Part shown: positions 21,110-32,597 of the stretch, piece after piece
How the letters are laid out: every line of letters starts with the position of its first letter
How positions within the stretch are numbered: the stretch's first letter is position 1
Assembly (NCBI GenBank): GCA_964030475.1
Contig: CAXIPT010000003.1
Span: 5,323,635-5,387,634, forward strand
DNA: 64,000 nt
Reading direction: 5' to 3'
Source: Tethya wilhelma
Taxonomy: Eukaryota; Porifera; Demospongiae; Tethyida; Tethyidae
Notes under the pieces: model-generated
What the model saw: the letters and a program-made list of their open reading frames with translations, nothing else
Databases searched by the model: none
Told to the model about the DNA's origin: nothing
Made by a program: the position numbers and the translations under genes

Positions 21110-24100
21110 ATGTCGGCAGAGTTAGAGTTGAACGATACTGTGGTTGAGAATGCCTCCAACCTATCTAATTTGACTGGTAGGGACGCGGCCACCACTGAAG
21201 GGATAGTGGTGACGTACTTCAGTCTGTTTCTCATGGCACTTGGTCCCATTCTGGTCGGCTCCGTTCGCTCAGTTACTCACAATCTCTCTCTAAAAGTATG
21301 ATAACCACTTTCTAGTGTAGTATTTTTGTGTATTGTTCAGTCAGTCCTTTATTGTGATATAAATTTATGTGTATTTATGAGCAGAAACAAGGTGAAGAAG
21401 CTGTGGATAGAATTGCAATGAGAGATGCCGCCATGTTTCCTTTCTATGCCAGTGCTGGACTGTTTGGTCTTTATCTCTTCTTCAAGGTACATGAACAACA
21501 TAGATTTATTGTTATCTTTTTTTTTATTGCTTCTAGAATTATTGTAAGCAGGTCTAGTTTAATGTTTCCAGCTTGTAGTTTTTACTTCAATGATTGCACA
21601 TACATTGTGTTCACCCTCTCTAGTTTGTGCCAAAGGAGTATGTCAATCTTCTTCTCAGTGTCTTCTTCTTGGGCATAGGAATCAGTGCTCTGGCACGGGC
21701 AGCTAGGTAACGATCACTACAAAAGTAGAAGTTACTTAGCCTTGTGTAGTCAGACCCCTTATGCTCTGCCTAAATGGCTTGGCGGGAAGTATATGGGGTC
21801 CGACTACTTCAGACTAGAAGTTATGATGTTCTTCTTTCATGCTTGATTTCTGGTGCAGTGCTCTGTTGGATCCTTTTCTCCCTGAAGTCATCACTAGCAG
21901 GCTGACCAAGTATCATCTTTCACTGACAACTGAGTCACCAGACAAAAGAAAGGTAGGTCCTTTGCTTTAATTCAATAGTTGGGGTTTTTTTTGTTGGTTT
22001 TTTTTGTCTTCTTTTGTTGTTGTTTTTTTTTGTCTTGTCTTACTTGTAATTGACCCCACATGTCCATCCACCTATTCCATAGAGGAATCCAGTTGGGATT
22101 TCCATACCCTGGATATCGTGATGACTATCTTGTCAGCAGCAATGGGAGTAACATATTTCTTCACCAAGGTAAACCTTTCCACTTTACTACATACTACGTA
22201 CTTACAATGCATGTAGAATCACGAGATCTCATTGTGTGGTTGTTAGTGTACAAATTAGCATATTCGGTGTCCATGTTGAAGAAATGTTGATCCTATCAGC
22301 TACCTCTAATTAAGATGTGCAAAAGAAAGTAATGAACATGCCAACATTCTGAAACCTGTACCTGGTATTTATAAGCTTCCTGTTGAAGCACTCAGCAGCC
22401 TGTGTGTGCAATTAACCTACAGCTGTAAGACTAACTCAATTCCCAGACCTTCCCTCATGCAGTGTCACCAGTAGCTGTTGTACTCAGTCTACTCTTTCTA
22501 TTTTTAAGTCTTCATGTGCCACTAGTGTAGCCTCGTACCCAGACTCTCCCCTTTGATCTTTCACTTTCCTTACCGTTAGTGTAAGGTTAAAGGAGAGAGC
22601 CTGGGTACGAGGCTACCGCTAGTGTAGCTATGACTAAATCAACAACTTGTGAGTAGCTTGTAGTGTTTTTACTGTAGGGAATGACTTTGTACTCTTAGCC
22701 TCAGATTAGGTTTCAGCCAGTGGTGTTCTTAATGCATGGTAACAGCTGCGTTGAACCCCAGATACATGTATGTATGTTAGTCGATATTTCTTTGAGCAAG
22801 AGTCAGATTGGTGATTGGGTCACTTGATAAACAAGTGGCTTTGATGGATGAACCAGTACGGAAGATCATCTCTCTCTCTCTCTCTCCCTCCCTCCCTCTC
22901 CCTCTCTTCTCCCCCCCCTCTCTTTAGCAATGGATCCTCAACAATATCATTGGCCTAGCCTTCTCCATCAATGCTATTGAACTCATCTCCCTGGACAGTA
23001 TTGGGGTGGGTTGTCTACTGCTAGGTGGCCTCTTCATCTACGACATCTTCTGGGTGTTTGGCACCGATGTCATGGTCACTGTTGCTAAGGGACTGGAGGC
23101 ACCTATCAAATGTATGTAATAGTAGTATCATTATGTGTAATTAATGATTGCAAACAGAGTAATTTCCTACTGTTTTCATTGAGGAAAGACCTTCACACTT
23201 CTCAAATATCTTGACTAGATGTTCTATCTGATCTAGTTTTATTTTCATCCACAGATGTGGTTTTTATGTGGTAAGGCATAATTATGTCCCTCTTTTTCCT
23301 CCATTGTTCAGTGATGTTCCCCATGGACCTTCTGGAAAAGGGGCTCTCGGCCAACAACTTTGGGATGCTCGGTCTCGGTGACATTGTTGTGCCTGGCTTG
23401 TACATTGCTCTGCTGTGCCGTTTTGATTCTGAGTGAGTTGGTCTCTTAATGCATGTATTGTTGTTGTCAGTCATTTGTGAGTTATGTGAACACATGCACA
23501 TCTATATATGCAGGCACCATCCCAACAAGACCAGGATCTATTTCTACACCGGATTTGTTGCCTACATCCTTGGCCTGGGCACCACTATAGGAGTAATGCA
23601 CGTCTTCAAGGCCGCCCAGCCAGCTCTTCTCTATCTAGTGCCTAGTTGCCTAGGGTTACCATTCTTGGTTGCCTTAATTAAAGGGGATCTACCCGCACTC
23701 TTTAGGTAGGTGTGCCTGCCATCTTTAATTCTATTATAATTGTTTACTACAAAAATTTATAGCATTTGAGCTATCCAAACTTGACCCACTTCATGCACAC
23801 ATTCCTCCTCGTCCTATTTCATTCTTGTGTTGCCATAGCACCACTACTAGCTGCCTACATCAATGACCTTGTATTAATGCTTGCTGCCGTATATGCCCCA
23901 ATTGGCTCTGGGACTCTGTGGCAGCTGTGTAGTTTTTCTAGCCAAACATGTTTTGATGGGTGGAAGAGCGACTCTCTCTGTGTCTGTTGTTTGTGTTCTC
24001 AACACACATTCGAGTGTATTGTGGTTGGGTGGTGGTAGTTGGCTTGCAGTACAAGTTATGGGGTTATAATCTTGTACTGGATAATGTGGGTATGTGTTTG

Positions 24101-24461
24101 TCCCTGTCTGGCCCAGGCTCTCCCTCCTTCACACTATTATTATCATAACCCTTTAGCTCCTCAGACTTCAATGATCCACAACAATGACCAGTGACCAGTA
24201 TCTTGTAGCTCTATAATGTAGGACAAGAATGGCTCCAGATATTTTGGCAGCTGTTGACGCCTTTTACCGCGTCAGTTGTAATGTACATGAACTAATTAGG
24301 ATTCCATTCGGCTGTTATGACTAATGGAAAAGTGACGCATTGATTTGCATAGTGATTTTCAGTTATATACACATTGATTGTTGTTTTCCTCCAGGTACAA
24401 AGACTATCCTGAAAAGGAGCCAGCTTCCAATGAAGAGGAAGAAGACAAGAAAACTAATTGA
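21110..24461 (+). CDS. HM13: Signal peptide peptidase (intramembrane aspartyl protease)
   Basis: The family cleaves leftover signal peptides within the ER membrane. Nine exons: 21110-21295, 21385-21486, 21624-21706, 21859-21952, 22085-22168, 22928-23111, 23312-23432, 23514-23705, 24395-24461. These give 1113 nt, exactly 370 residues, matching the usual 370-380. The N-terminus has NxS/T glycosylation sites (NDT, NAS, NLS/NLT) before the first membrane segment. The two catalytic aspartates lie in YDIFWVF (exon 6) and GLGD (exon 7), with the PAL motif in QPALLYLVP (exon 8). The C-tail is acidic and then lysine-rich, but not a classical KKxx ER signal. Intron 8 (23706-24394) contains an open frame that is not conserved-looking. 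Intron 5 contains a short inverted-repeat element. Confidence 0.95.
22520..22624. mobile_element. Inverted-repeat (MITE-like) element, 'CCTCGTNCCCAGNCTCTC' family
   Basis: In SPP intron 5, CACTAGTGTAGCCTCGTACC near 22520 is mirrored by GGTACGAGGCTACCGCTAGTG ending 22624. Arms of about 35 bp flank a 35-bp loop. There is no coding capacity. Related arms occur near 36147-36324 and 45530-45577. Confidence 0.75.
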
Positions 24462-24744
24462 CAGTGCATGCCCTTAGAATTGTGTTCTCGCTTTTGGTTT
24501 CCTGCACGACTTTTATACTGCTAGTGCTTCTCATGAATATTCATTTAATCTTTGTAATCTTCCGTAAACTCGTCCGTACTTTTCCTTCCGCCACGCCCAC
24601 GTAATCAACAGCAAGTCCAGAGTGCGAGTTTAAAAGTGCCAGCGCAGGCAATTCCTGTATAAATCCTACACACAATTATTGTAGTCCTGTCCTGTTCGAG
24701 AGACCCCTACGTGACGAGAGGAGAAGATCAGCTAGAGAGTCGCC
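24462..24744. promoter_or_regulatory. SPP 3' flank and PDZ-SAM promoter
   Basis: Contains an exact CCACGCCCAC box at 24591-24600, about 145 bp upstream of the next ATG. Polyadenylation and transcription start sites were not identified with confidence. Confidence 0.4.
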
Positions 24745-27700
24745 ATGGCCGCAGGTGAGCTTGTGTTGATTTGTTTTTAAAATAAATTACCGTTGTTTGA
24801 TGGTTTTGTGTGATAATTTCACGTTGATTAATAACCCCAAATTGCATTATAAACAGTCCGCAATTGAGTTGTAAAACAACTGGTTTACTTAAGACTTTTC
24901 TCTCAATACCATTACAGATATATCAAGAAGAAAGTCAGTGGACATTGCCTTTCAGTAAGTGTTCAATTAAATTATCGTAGCTCAATGCCCATTGGTTGGT
25001 ATTGCTCGTGGACCTGTGAAAAAACGTCAGAAAGTTTTCGAAATGAGCCAGCCAATGCATGTCAGGTGTTTCGCATTGTTGTGTTATTGAGAAAATATGT
25101 CGTGTATGTCCAAACACATACACACTGTGTATACCCACACACACAACTCATACACATTCACACACACACCTCCATATCGTAGCACATTTGCAATACCTAA
25201 GGGAACTTCGGGTGGATATGGTTTGAAATTTCAAGGCAGTTTTCCTGTCATGGTGGCTGAAATTGCTTCAGGCTCCTCGGCAGAGAGATCTGGTATCAAG
25301 ACTGGAGATTACCTTGTGCAATTGAACGGCAATGACATTGTCCGTTCGAGCAAAGAAGGAGTTTTGGCGATCATCAAATATTCTCAAGGTTCTCAGCTCG
25401 ATGTCCGTGTCGGGAGAGCTAAACCACGACCTAAGACAGACGAGGAGAAGAAGAGGGCCGTTGCTAAACTCAAAGACAAGGTGAGAGGATGTTGGTGTTT
25501 GTGTGTGAGAGAGAGAGAGAGAGTAGTTAGGACAGAAATGGAAACATCTCTCGGTCCACATATCTTGTCGTTTGAAGTTGGCAAGTGGGACCATTTTGTG
25601 GTTGAATAGTTGTACAAGTATACTGTTACGTTGGTTCCATAATTATACATTCTTCTTCACTTTCTTCCCTGTGTACATAGCTTGCTGCCGGAGCTGCAGA
25701 TACACAACCAGGTATGTCCACCATAATAGTACTGTGATGTACATGTAGATAACAGTGGGTAGCCCAAGATGTGTTACAGAATCAGTATATGTTTGAGTGT
25801 AGTGTGACAGGGGTGTGGCTGTTAACATGCATTCCTCTGCAAACCTTGTTATGGAGACCCCACAACTATAAACCAGTACTGCGCCTGTTGCTAAGAGCAC
25901 TGTGAACATGAATAGTGAGTCAAAACATGGCTGTGTGTTCTCACTAGCAACATTATCGCTAGGGAAAGATAGATGTTGTGTGGAGATATTTCCTATTTAT
26001 ATTTACTCTTGTATTATAGTCACTATGAGAGATGCATTCATTCGCTTCAATATTGATTGTTTTCTAGGGGAACTTGCCTTTGTATAAACATGAAAATGAG
26101 TTTGCTGTGCTTATCATAGTTCTAAGCTGTGTGTAAATGACTGTTGTTCTTAAGACAGTCAGCCCATTCATGGTAGTTTCGTGGTGCATCGTACGTCCGA
26201 TAATATAAGACAATGAGAGTAGGTAGACTGGATGGTTATGTGTGTACTTCTGCCCAGCTTAATGCTCCTGTGAGTATGTTATTGTGATGAATTACCGGTA
26301 AAGCAACAAGCAGTATGTATGGTTTTGTGTGCACATGTTACCTTCAACAACAAACACCTCTTAGCTACAAACACACTCACTCTCTTTCTCTCTCCTCTCT
26401 CTCTCTCTTTCCTGTCTGCAGCTCAAGACTACAAGCAAGCCGTCACTAATGCTTTCCTAGAGGTACAAGACATCCTTGGTAGTCTTGGTGTCTCGGACAG
26501 CGTGGTAGAAGTACCGTGCTATGACAGTGACGAGCTCTCCTCCCCACCTCCCTCCGAAGGCTCTGCAGACAAGGATAAAGACATTGACCCCTTGTTGGAT
26601 TTCAGTCTCAACGATGACTTGGTACATCAGCCGGGCAAGGAAGTCTCTGGTGCTCAGATCATGAGAAATATGTTTGAAGCATCGAATGCTTTGCGAGTGA
26701 GTCGTGTGTGTGTGCATGTGTGTGTGTGTGTATGTGTGTGTGTGTGTGTGTACATATGTGTGTGTGTGTGTGTAGGTATGAGAGGTATGCATAACTTTAG
26801 AGTGACGTTAACAAAAAAATAATCAGCTACACAGTGATGTTACCTTTTACAGTGATGGGTGGCTGGTACGGTTACCATGGTGATTGTGCATCACCAAACT
26901 ATGTGTACATAACATTCACCTGTTGAATGCATGGACTACAGTAGACATGTGGCTCTACGTGTTCCTATTGAAGCATTCAATTTGTTCATGATGCTTAGGG
27001 TATGAAAGAGATCATACAGGATGTGAATGAAGCTAAAGAGAAGAAGAAGCTCAAAGAGAGAAAAGAACAATTCACAACAGAGTCCACATTCGCTCCCAGT
27101 CAAACCACACCCTCCACTAGTGAACCCACCCGCACCAGAGCCCAGCCCACGTCGGCTGAACCTGTCAGAGCAGCACTGACGTCACCTCGGAGAGACAGCC
27201 CAGAGCAGCTGCTCCAGGAGGAAGAGATACAATGGGTTCAGTCTCCTCTGACTAGTGCACAGGATGGGACCAAAACTCAGTCCAAAGTGGCGTCAACGAA
27301 GCCTCAAGCAAAAGAGAAGGCAACGACGAACGGAACTAGCAGCAATCTTCTCTTCAAGAGAGAGAAATCTCCACCATCGTCTGTCGTTGGAACGAAATAT
27401 CAGTCTAGTAGTGGTAGCAATCATAGCGAGCACTCCCCTAGCTCCCCTCCCCCTCCCGTCCCTCCCTACAATCCCGACGGCCCTGAGAGCTTCCCACTGA
27501 GCAACAAACCTGAGTACAAGTTGGAAAGAAAACGAATGTTGAATACGTACGAACCAGTCGACAAAGAAGAAGTTTTCAACCTCCAGCAAGGACTACCAAC
27601 AAGAGGAGGACAGCCACCACCACAGCAGCCACCACAGCAGCAGCAGCTGCCTGCCTCCATGCAGGTACCGCTGAGAGTGAAGAAGAAGGTGTCTGATAGG

Positions 27701-28182
27701 ATCCCCTCTCCAGAGCAAGAGGGACACGTTGGTGAATCTGGTTGGAGAAACAAGAAATCATACAAACCAACTCAAGTGTCTCCTCCACCTGAGATTGTTA
27801 ATGATGTTAGAGATGTGGCTGATGCTTGCAAAGGACTGCCTCAAAATGGTATTGACTTTATCATGCTTATAGTTTGTGTGTAGATTGTTAGTCTATCAAG
27901 ATAGATTCTCCTTTCTATACATGCTGAGACCAATACATGTCTTGGTGTCTCGGACAGCGTGGTAGAAGTACCGTGCTATGACAGTGACGAGCTCTCCTCC
28001 CCACCTCCCTCCGAAGGCTCTGCAGACAAGGATAAAGACATTGACCCCTTGTTGGATTTCAGTCTCAACGATGACTTGGTACATCAGCCGGGCAAGGAAG
28101 TCTCTGGTGCTCAGATCATGAGAAATATGTTTGAAGCATCGAATGCTTTGCGAGTGAGTCGTGTGTGTGTGCATGTGTGTGT

Positions 28183-28215
<33 letters not shown>

Positions 28216-29396
28216 AGTACATATGTGTGTGTGTGTGTAGGTATGAGAGGTATGCATAACTTTAGAGTGACGTTTACAAAAAATAATCAGCTACACAGTG
28301 ACGTTACCTTTTACAGTGATGGGCGGCTGGTACGGTTACCATGGTGATTGTGCATCACCAAACTATGTGTACGTAACATTCACCCGTTGAATGCATGGAC
28401 TACAGTAGACATGTGGCTCTACGTGTTCCTATTGAAGCATTCAATTTGTTCATGATGCCTAGGGTATGAAAGAGATCATACAGGATGTGAATGAAGCTAA
28501 GGAGAAGAAGAAGCTCAAAGAGAGAAAAGAACAATTCACAACAGAGTCCACATTCGCTCCCAGTCAAACCACACCCTCCACTAGTGAACCCACCCGCACC
28601 AGAGCCCAGCCCACGTCGGCTGAACCTGTCAGAGCAGCACCGACGTCACCTCGGAGAGACAGCCCAGAGCAGCTGCTCCAGGAGGAAGAGATACAATGGG
28701 TTCAGTCTCCTCTGACTAGTGCACAGGATGGGACCAAAACTCAGTCCAAAGTGGCGTCAACGAAGCCTCAAGCAAAAGAGAAGGCAACGACGAACGGAAC
28801 TAGCAGCAATCTTCTCTTCAAGAGAGAGAAATCTCCACCATCGTCTGTCGTTGGAACGAAATATCAGTCTAGTAGTGGTAGCAATCATAGCGAGCACTCC
28901 CCTAGCTCCCCTCCCCCTCCCGTCCCTCCCTACAATCCCGACGGCCCTGAGAGCTTCCCACTGAGCAACAAACCTGAGTACAAGTTGGAAAGAAAACGAA
29001 TGTTGAATACGTACGAACCAGTCGACAAAGAAGAAGTTTTCAACCTCCAGCAAGGACTACCAACAAGAGGAGGACATCCACCACCACAGCAGCCACCACA
29101 GCAGCAGCAGCTGCCTGCCTCCATGCAGGTACCGCTGAGAGTGAAGAAGAAGGTGTCTGATAGGATCCCCTCTCCAGAGCAAGAGGGACACGTTGGTGAA
29201 TCTGGTTGGAGAAACAAGAAATCATACAAACCAACTCAAGTGTCTCCTCCACCTGAGATTGTTAATGATGTTAGAGATGTGGCTGATGCTTGCAAAGGAC
29301 TGCCTCAAAATGGTATTGACTTTATCATGCTTATAGTTTGTGTGTAGATTGTTAGTCTAGCAAGATAGATCTTCCTTTCTATACATGCTGAGACCA

Positions 29397-29458
<62 letters not shown>

Positions 29459-30238
29459 GTGTGTATGTGCTTAAATCGAGGTTAATTTTTATCTCCCCCT
29501 GTACAGTGTACGATTGGCATAAGGAGGAAGTTGGTGTGTGGTTGAAACAGCTTTCTCTAACACTCTACAAGCTCTATTTACCAGTTTTCTCAAGGCATGA
29601 TGTAACAGGTACATTCAATGAAAATTTAATACTCATCACTCCGAATCTTCCCCTCATATTCCCCCAATCAATGGCCCTCCCTTGGGTCACAGTTCAAGTT
29701 ATGACAAGCGTCATCAATCTTTCAACCTCTCCCAGTCACTCCCACATGCATTTATTAATTCTTACTCACGTTATTATTATAGGTCGTACGTTGATGAGAC
29801 TAAATGCCTCTAAATTGAAGTCAATGGGGATTAAAAAACCAATGGACAGGTATGATCTGCCCTCGTAGCCTCGTGTGTTTTGTATTATTCTATATATACA
29901 CACGGAATGACGTGTAGTAACTATAACATATAATACACTGTCATATAAATTATATTATTATTATTGTGATTTTCCATGCTATGTACTTGAATCAATGATG
30001 TATTGCATTTGCTGAGCAAGCAGTACTTTGTCTTGCTTTGCATTCCTCCAATTATTGGTCGTTTGTGACATTCTTTTCTTTCTGTGGATTCCACTATTGA
30101 GACAAGCCCTATGTACTATCATTTTACAGTCGTATTCTAGCCACTGAAATTGCCAGATTGAAAATACATCAAGAAGCAATAGAGCTACAAAATTTAGTTC
30201 CAGAAGACCAAGAAGAAGCTGAAATGAGCTGGCTCTGA
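24745..30238 (+). CDS. PDZ-SAM scaffold protein, family not identified
   Basis: Nine exons: 24745-24754, 24918-24954, 25183-25480, 25681-25711, 26422-26696, 26999-27848 (or its copy 28463-29312), 29507-29608, 29783-29849, 30130-30238. They total 1779 nt, exactly 592 residues. Residues about 16-95 form a PDZ domain with a GGYGLKF carboxylate-binding loop and SGIKTGDYLVQLNG. A long Ser/Pro/Gln-rich middle with proline runs (SSPPPPVPP) follows. Residues about 500-565 form a SAM domain (VYDWHKEEVGVWLKQL, LNASKLKSMGIKKP), then a short helical tail. The order recalls scaffold proteins such as neurabins, but no PP1-binding motif was recognised. Exon 6 is present twice and only one copy can be included in frame. 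AATAAA lies at 30272, 34 bp past the stop. Confidence 0.8.
26480..29400 (+). repeat. Tandem duplication, unit about 1.46 kb, inside the PDZ-SAM gene
   Basis: 26482-27938 and 27941-29400 are nearly identical. They cover most of exon 5, intron 5, exon 6 and the flank. The second unit starts inside exon 5 and lacks its acceptor and first 60 bp, so exon 5' cannot be spliced normally. The exon 6 copies are both 850 bp, differing at two residues noticed (Leu/Pro in AALTSP/AAPTSP, Gln/His in GGQPP/GGHPP). The second unit abuts a TC microsatellite. Confidence 0.9.
28463..29312 (+). CDS. Alternative second copy of PDZ-SAM exon 6
   Basis: The exon has intact acceptor (CCTAG) and donor (G|GTATTG), an open frame and the same length and phases as 26999-27848. 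Entry phase is 0 and exit phase is 1, so joining both copies would shift the frame. Either copy alone is compatible with flanking exons 5 and 7. This would be a mutually exclusive exon pair, if the duplication is real rather than a haplotype assembly artefact. Confidence 0.5.
29399..29457. repeat. (TC)n microsatellite
   Basis: An uninterrupted CT run of about 58 bp at the right edge of the tandem duplication, upstream of PDZ-SAM exon 7. Confidence 0.95.
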
Positions 30239-30641
30239 AAAGATCTTTCACGAAAAGAAAAGAGTATCATCAATAAAAATTTAATTTATCATAGTTCAAA
30301 CCTTTTTAAATCTATTGCTCAGTTTTTTTTCTTTTTTTGATCATGAAATGTTATAATGTAGATTGCATACCAAAAATATTTTAGTATTAGTGCACTCATA
30401 AGGTATATGACCATTATTTTTGTATTTGTGTTGTTTTCATACTTTACCTTGTTTGAGGGGGAATTTGGTAAGGTGACACTGCTATGGTATTGCTGCTGAA
30501 TCGACAAGATTTTTATTAGGTCGTGTGTGTGTGTGACCTATGAATACAGTTGTACTTACTTCCATGCAACAGATCACACACAGTGACTGAGCGTTTTGAC
30601 TTCTCTCAATTTTTACACGGTGTTGCTAGCTTGTAGCCATC

Positions 30642-31978
30642 ATGGCTGTGGATAGTAAGCAGAAGAGGTTTAGAGTGCATGTTGTAAAGGAGATGTATGA
30701 GACGGAGAAAGAGTACACGAAGAGCTTGGACTTCACAGTCACGGTAAGTTTGTATGTTGATACAGTTTGACAATGCAACACGTAGCGAACTGATTTATAT
30801 AATAATGAGCTTGTGTGTGTGCATGAGTGTGCTCTGTACGGATGGCCAGTAGACTGAGGTAGATACACCCACTAAAACTACAGCTGCCATGCACTTGTGA
30901 TATATCACAGCTACTCTTTGAACACAAAGGCTTTGTTTACAAGCTCTAATTTCCAGCCATGCCTCTCAGAAATTACTGTAATACAGATGTATTGAATGGT
31001 TTTTGGTTACAATTTGAAGCTACACTTCCAGTTTAAAGCACTTGTTGTTCTCACTGTGATACTTACTTATACAGTACATGCTAGAGAAAGCAAAACAAAA
31101 AGCCCAAAATCCCCATGAGAACAGCTTCACAAATGAGGACATTGTCACTCTCTTCTGCAACACCGAGGAAATTCTTGAGCTCCACCGTCAGCTCATGAGG
31201 GACCTTGAGTCGTGTATGGGACCCAAAGGCACACCCAACTATGAGACACCAATAGCACAGTGCTACCTGAAACATGTAAGTGTTGTGTGTGTGCATGCAG
31301 TCACATCCAGGAGAGGCACTACAAGTGAGATGCATTTGTCTGTCTTTCAAAAGACAAGTTTCACATTTGACTTGATCTCTATAGGGAAAGTTTGAAGCCA
31401 TCTGTATACAATAGTAGTATAGTCTCAGCTATTGTTAATTGTCTTGAGCACATAACTTGTATTTGGCTTGTAACCTAAGTGTATTTGCTGTCTCACAAGA
31501 ACCAGCAATAGTGTCCTCTTAGCAGAGACACTGGTGGGTTTGCACCACTGTACATGATGTGAAGTTTTGTTGTCTTTCTTTTTGTTTGTTGTTTTGTAGC
31601 AAGAAGCATTCAATCAGTACAAGAAGTATGGGGAGAATAATGAAGCTGCCCAGAAGTTGCTTTATGAATTGGTGGAGCGTCCTTCACTGAAGGCATTCTT
31701 TGTGGTGAGAGCATGCCGATCTCAGATAGAACTACATCATGTCAACAAGTGATCGTTGTTCTGTATACCCAGTGTATTGGTCATGATCTGTAGCAACAGC
31801 TATAGTATAGAGTTGTGTTTGGATCCTTTGGGAATCTAGCTGCATGGGAGTAAAATGTGTTTGTATTGTGTTTTGATTACAGGGGTGTATGCTGCTCGGA
31901 GGTAAGGGAGATGATGATGTGAGCTCGTACTTTTTCAAGCCGATACAGAGAGTGTGCAAGTATCCACTTCTCTTCAGA
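30642..31978 (+). pseudogene. Truncated 5' copy of PREX (exons 1-4 only)
   Basis: Exons 30642-30743, 31075-31275, 31600-31704 and 31883-31978 are open, keep their splice sites, and encode the same first 168 residues of the DH domain as the intact gene. One change noticed is Gln versus Arg at the start of exon 3. No downstream exons follow before the duplicated PDZ-SAM exon, so this copy cannot make the full protein. A transcript from its promoter could in principle splice onward into the intact gene. Confidence 0.75.
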
Positions 31979-32097
31979 GTAAGAGTCTCCATTGATATTA
32001 TGACTGAAACAGCTTTAGAGCTGATGTATAATGTCGTACAGAGAGACATTATCTATCAAATACGTTGTATATATACATGATTGTTCACTTTCACATT

Positions 32098-32197
32098 AGC
32101 CACTGAAATTGCCAGATTGAAAATACAACAAGAAGCAATAGAGCTACAAAATTTAGTTCCAGAAGACCAAGAAGAAGCTGAAATGAGCTGGCTCTGA
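32098..32197 (+). pseudogene. Orphan copy of the last PDZ-SAM exon
   Basis: The segment begins just inside the exon (GCCACTGAAATTGCC) and keeps the stop codon. The original acceptor and first eight bases are replaced by the duplication junction. It lies inside the gap before the intact PREX gene. Confidence 0.75.
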
Positions 32198-32597
32198 AAA
32201 GATCTTTCACAAGAAAAAAAGAGTATCATCAATAAAAAATTAATTTATCATAGTTCATACCTTTTTAAATCTATTGCTCAGTTTTTTTTTCTTTTTTTGA
32301 TCATGAAATGTTATAATGTAGATTGCATACCAAAAATATTTTAGTATTAGTGCACTCATAAGGTATATGACCATTATTTTTGTATTTGTGTTGTTTTCAT
32401 ACTTTACCTTGTTTGAGGGGGAATTTGGTAAGGTGACACTGCTATGGTATTGCTGCTGAATCGACAAGATTTTTATTAGGTCGTGTGTGTGTGTGACCTA
32501 TGAATACAGTTGTACTTCCATGCAACAGATCACACACAGTGACTGAGCGTTTTGACTTCTCTCAATTTTTACACGGTGTTGCTAGCTTGTAGCCATC

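Noticed and set aside
23766..24069. Hydrophobic ORF inside SPP intron 8
   Set aside because: It lies between exons that join in frame and encode conserved SPP sequence; no homology recognised and no splice-in phase fits.
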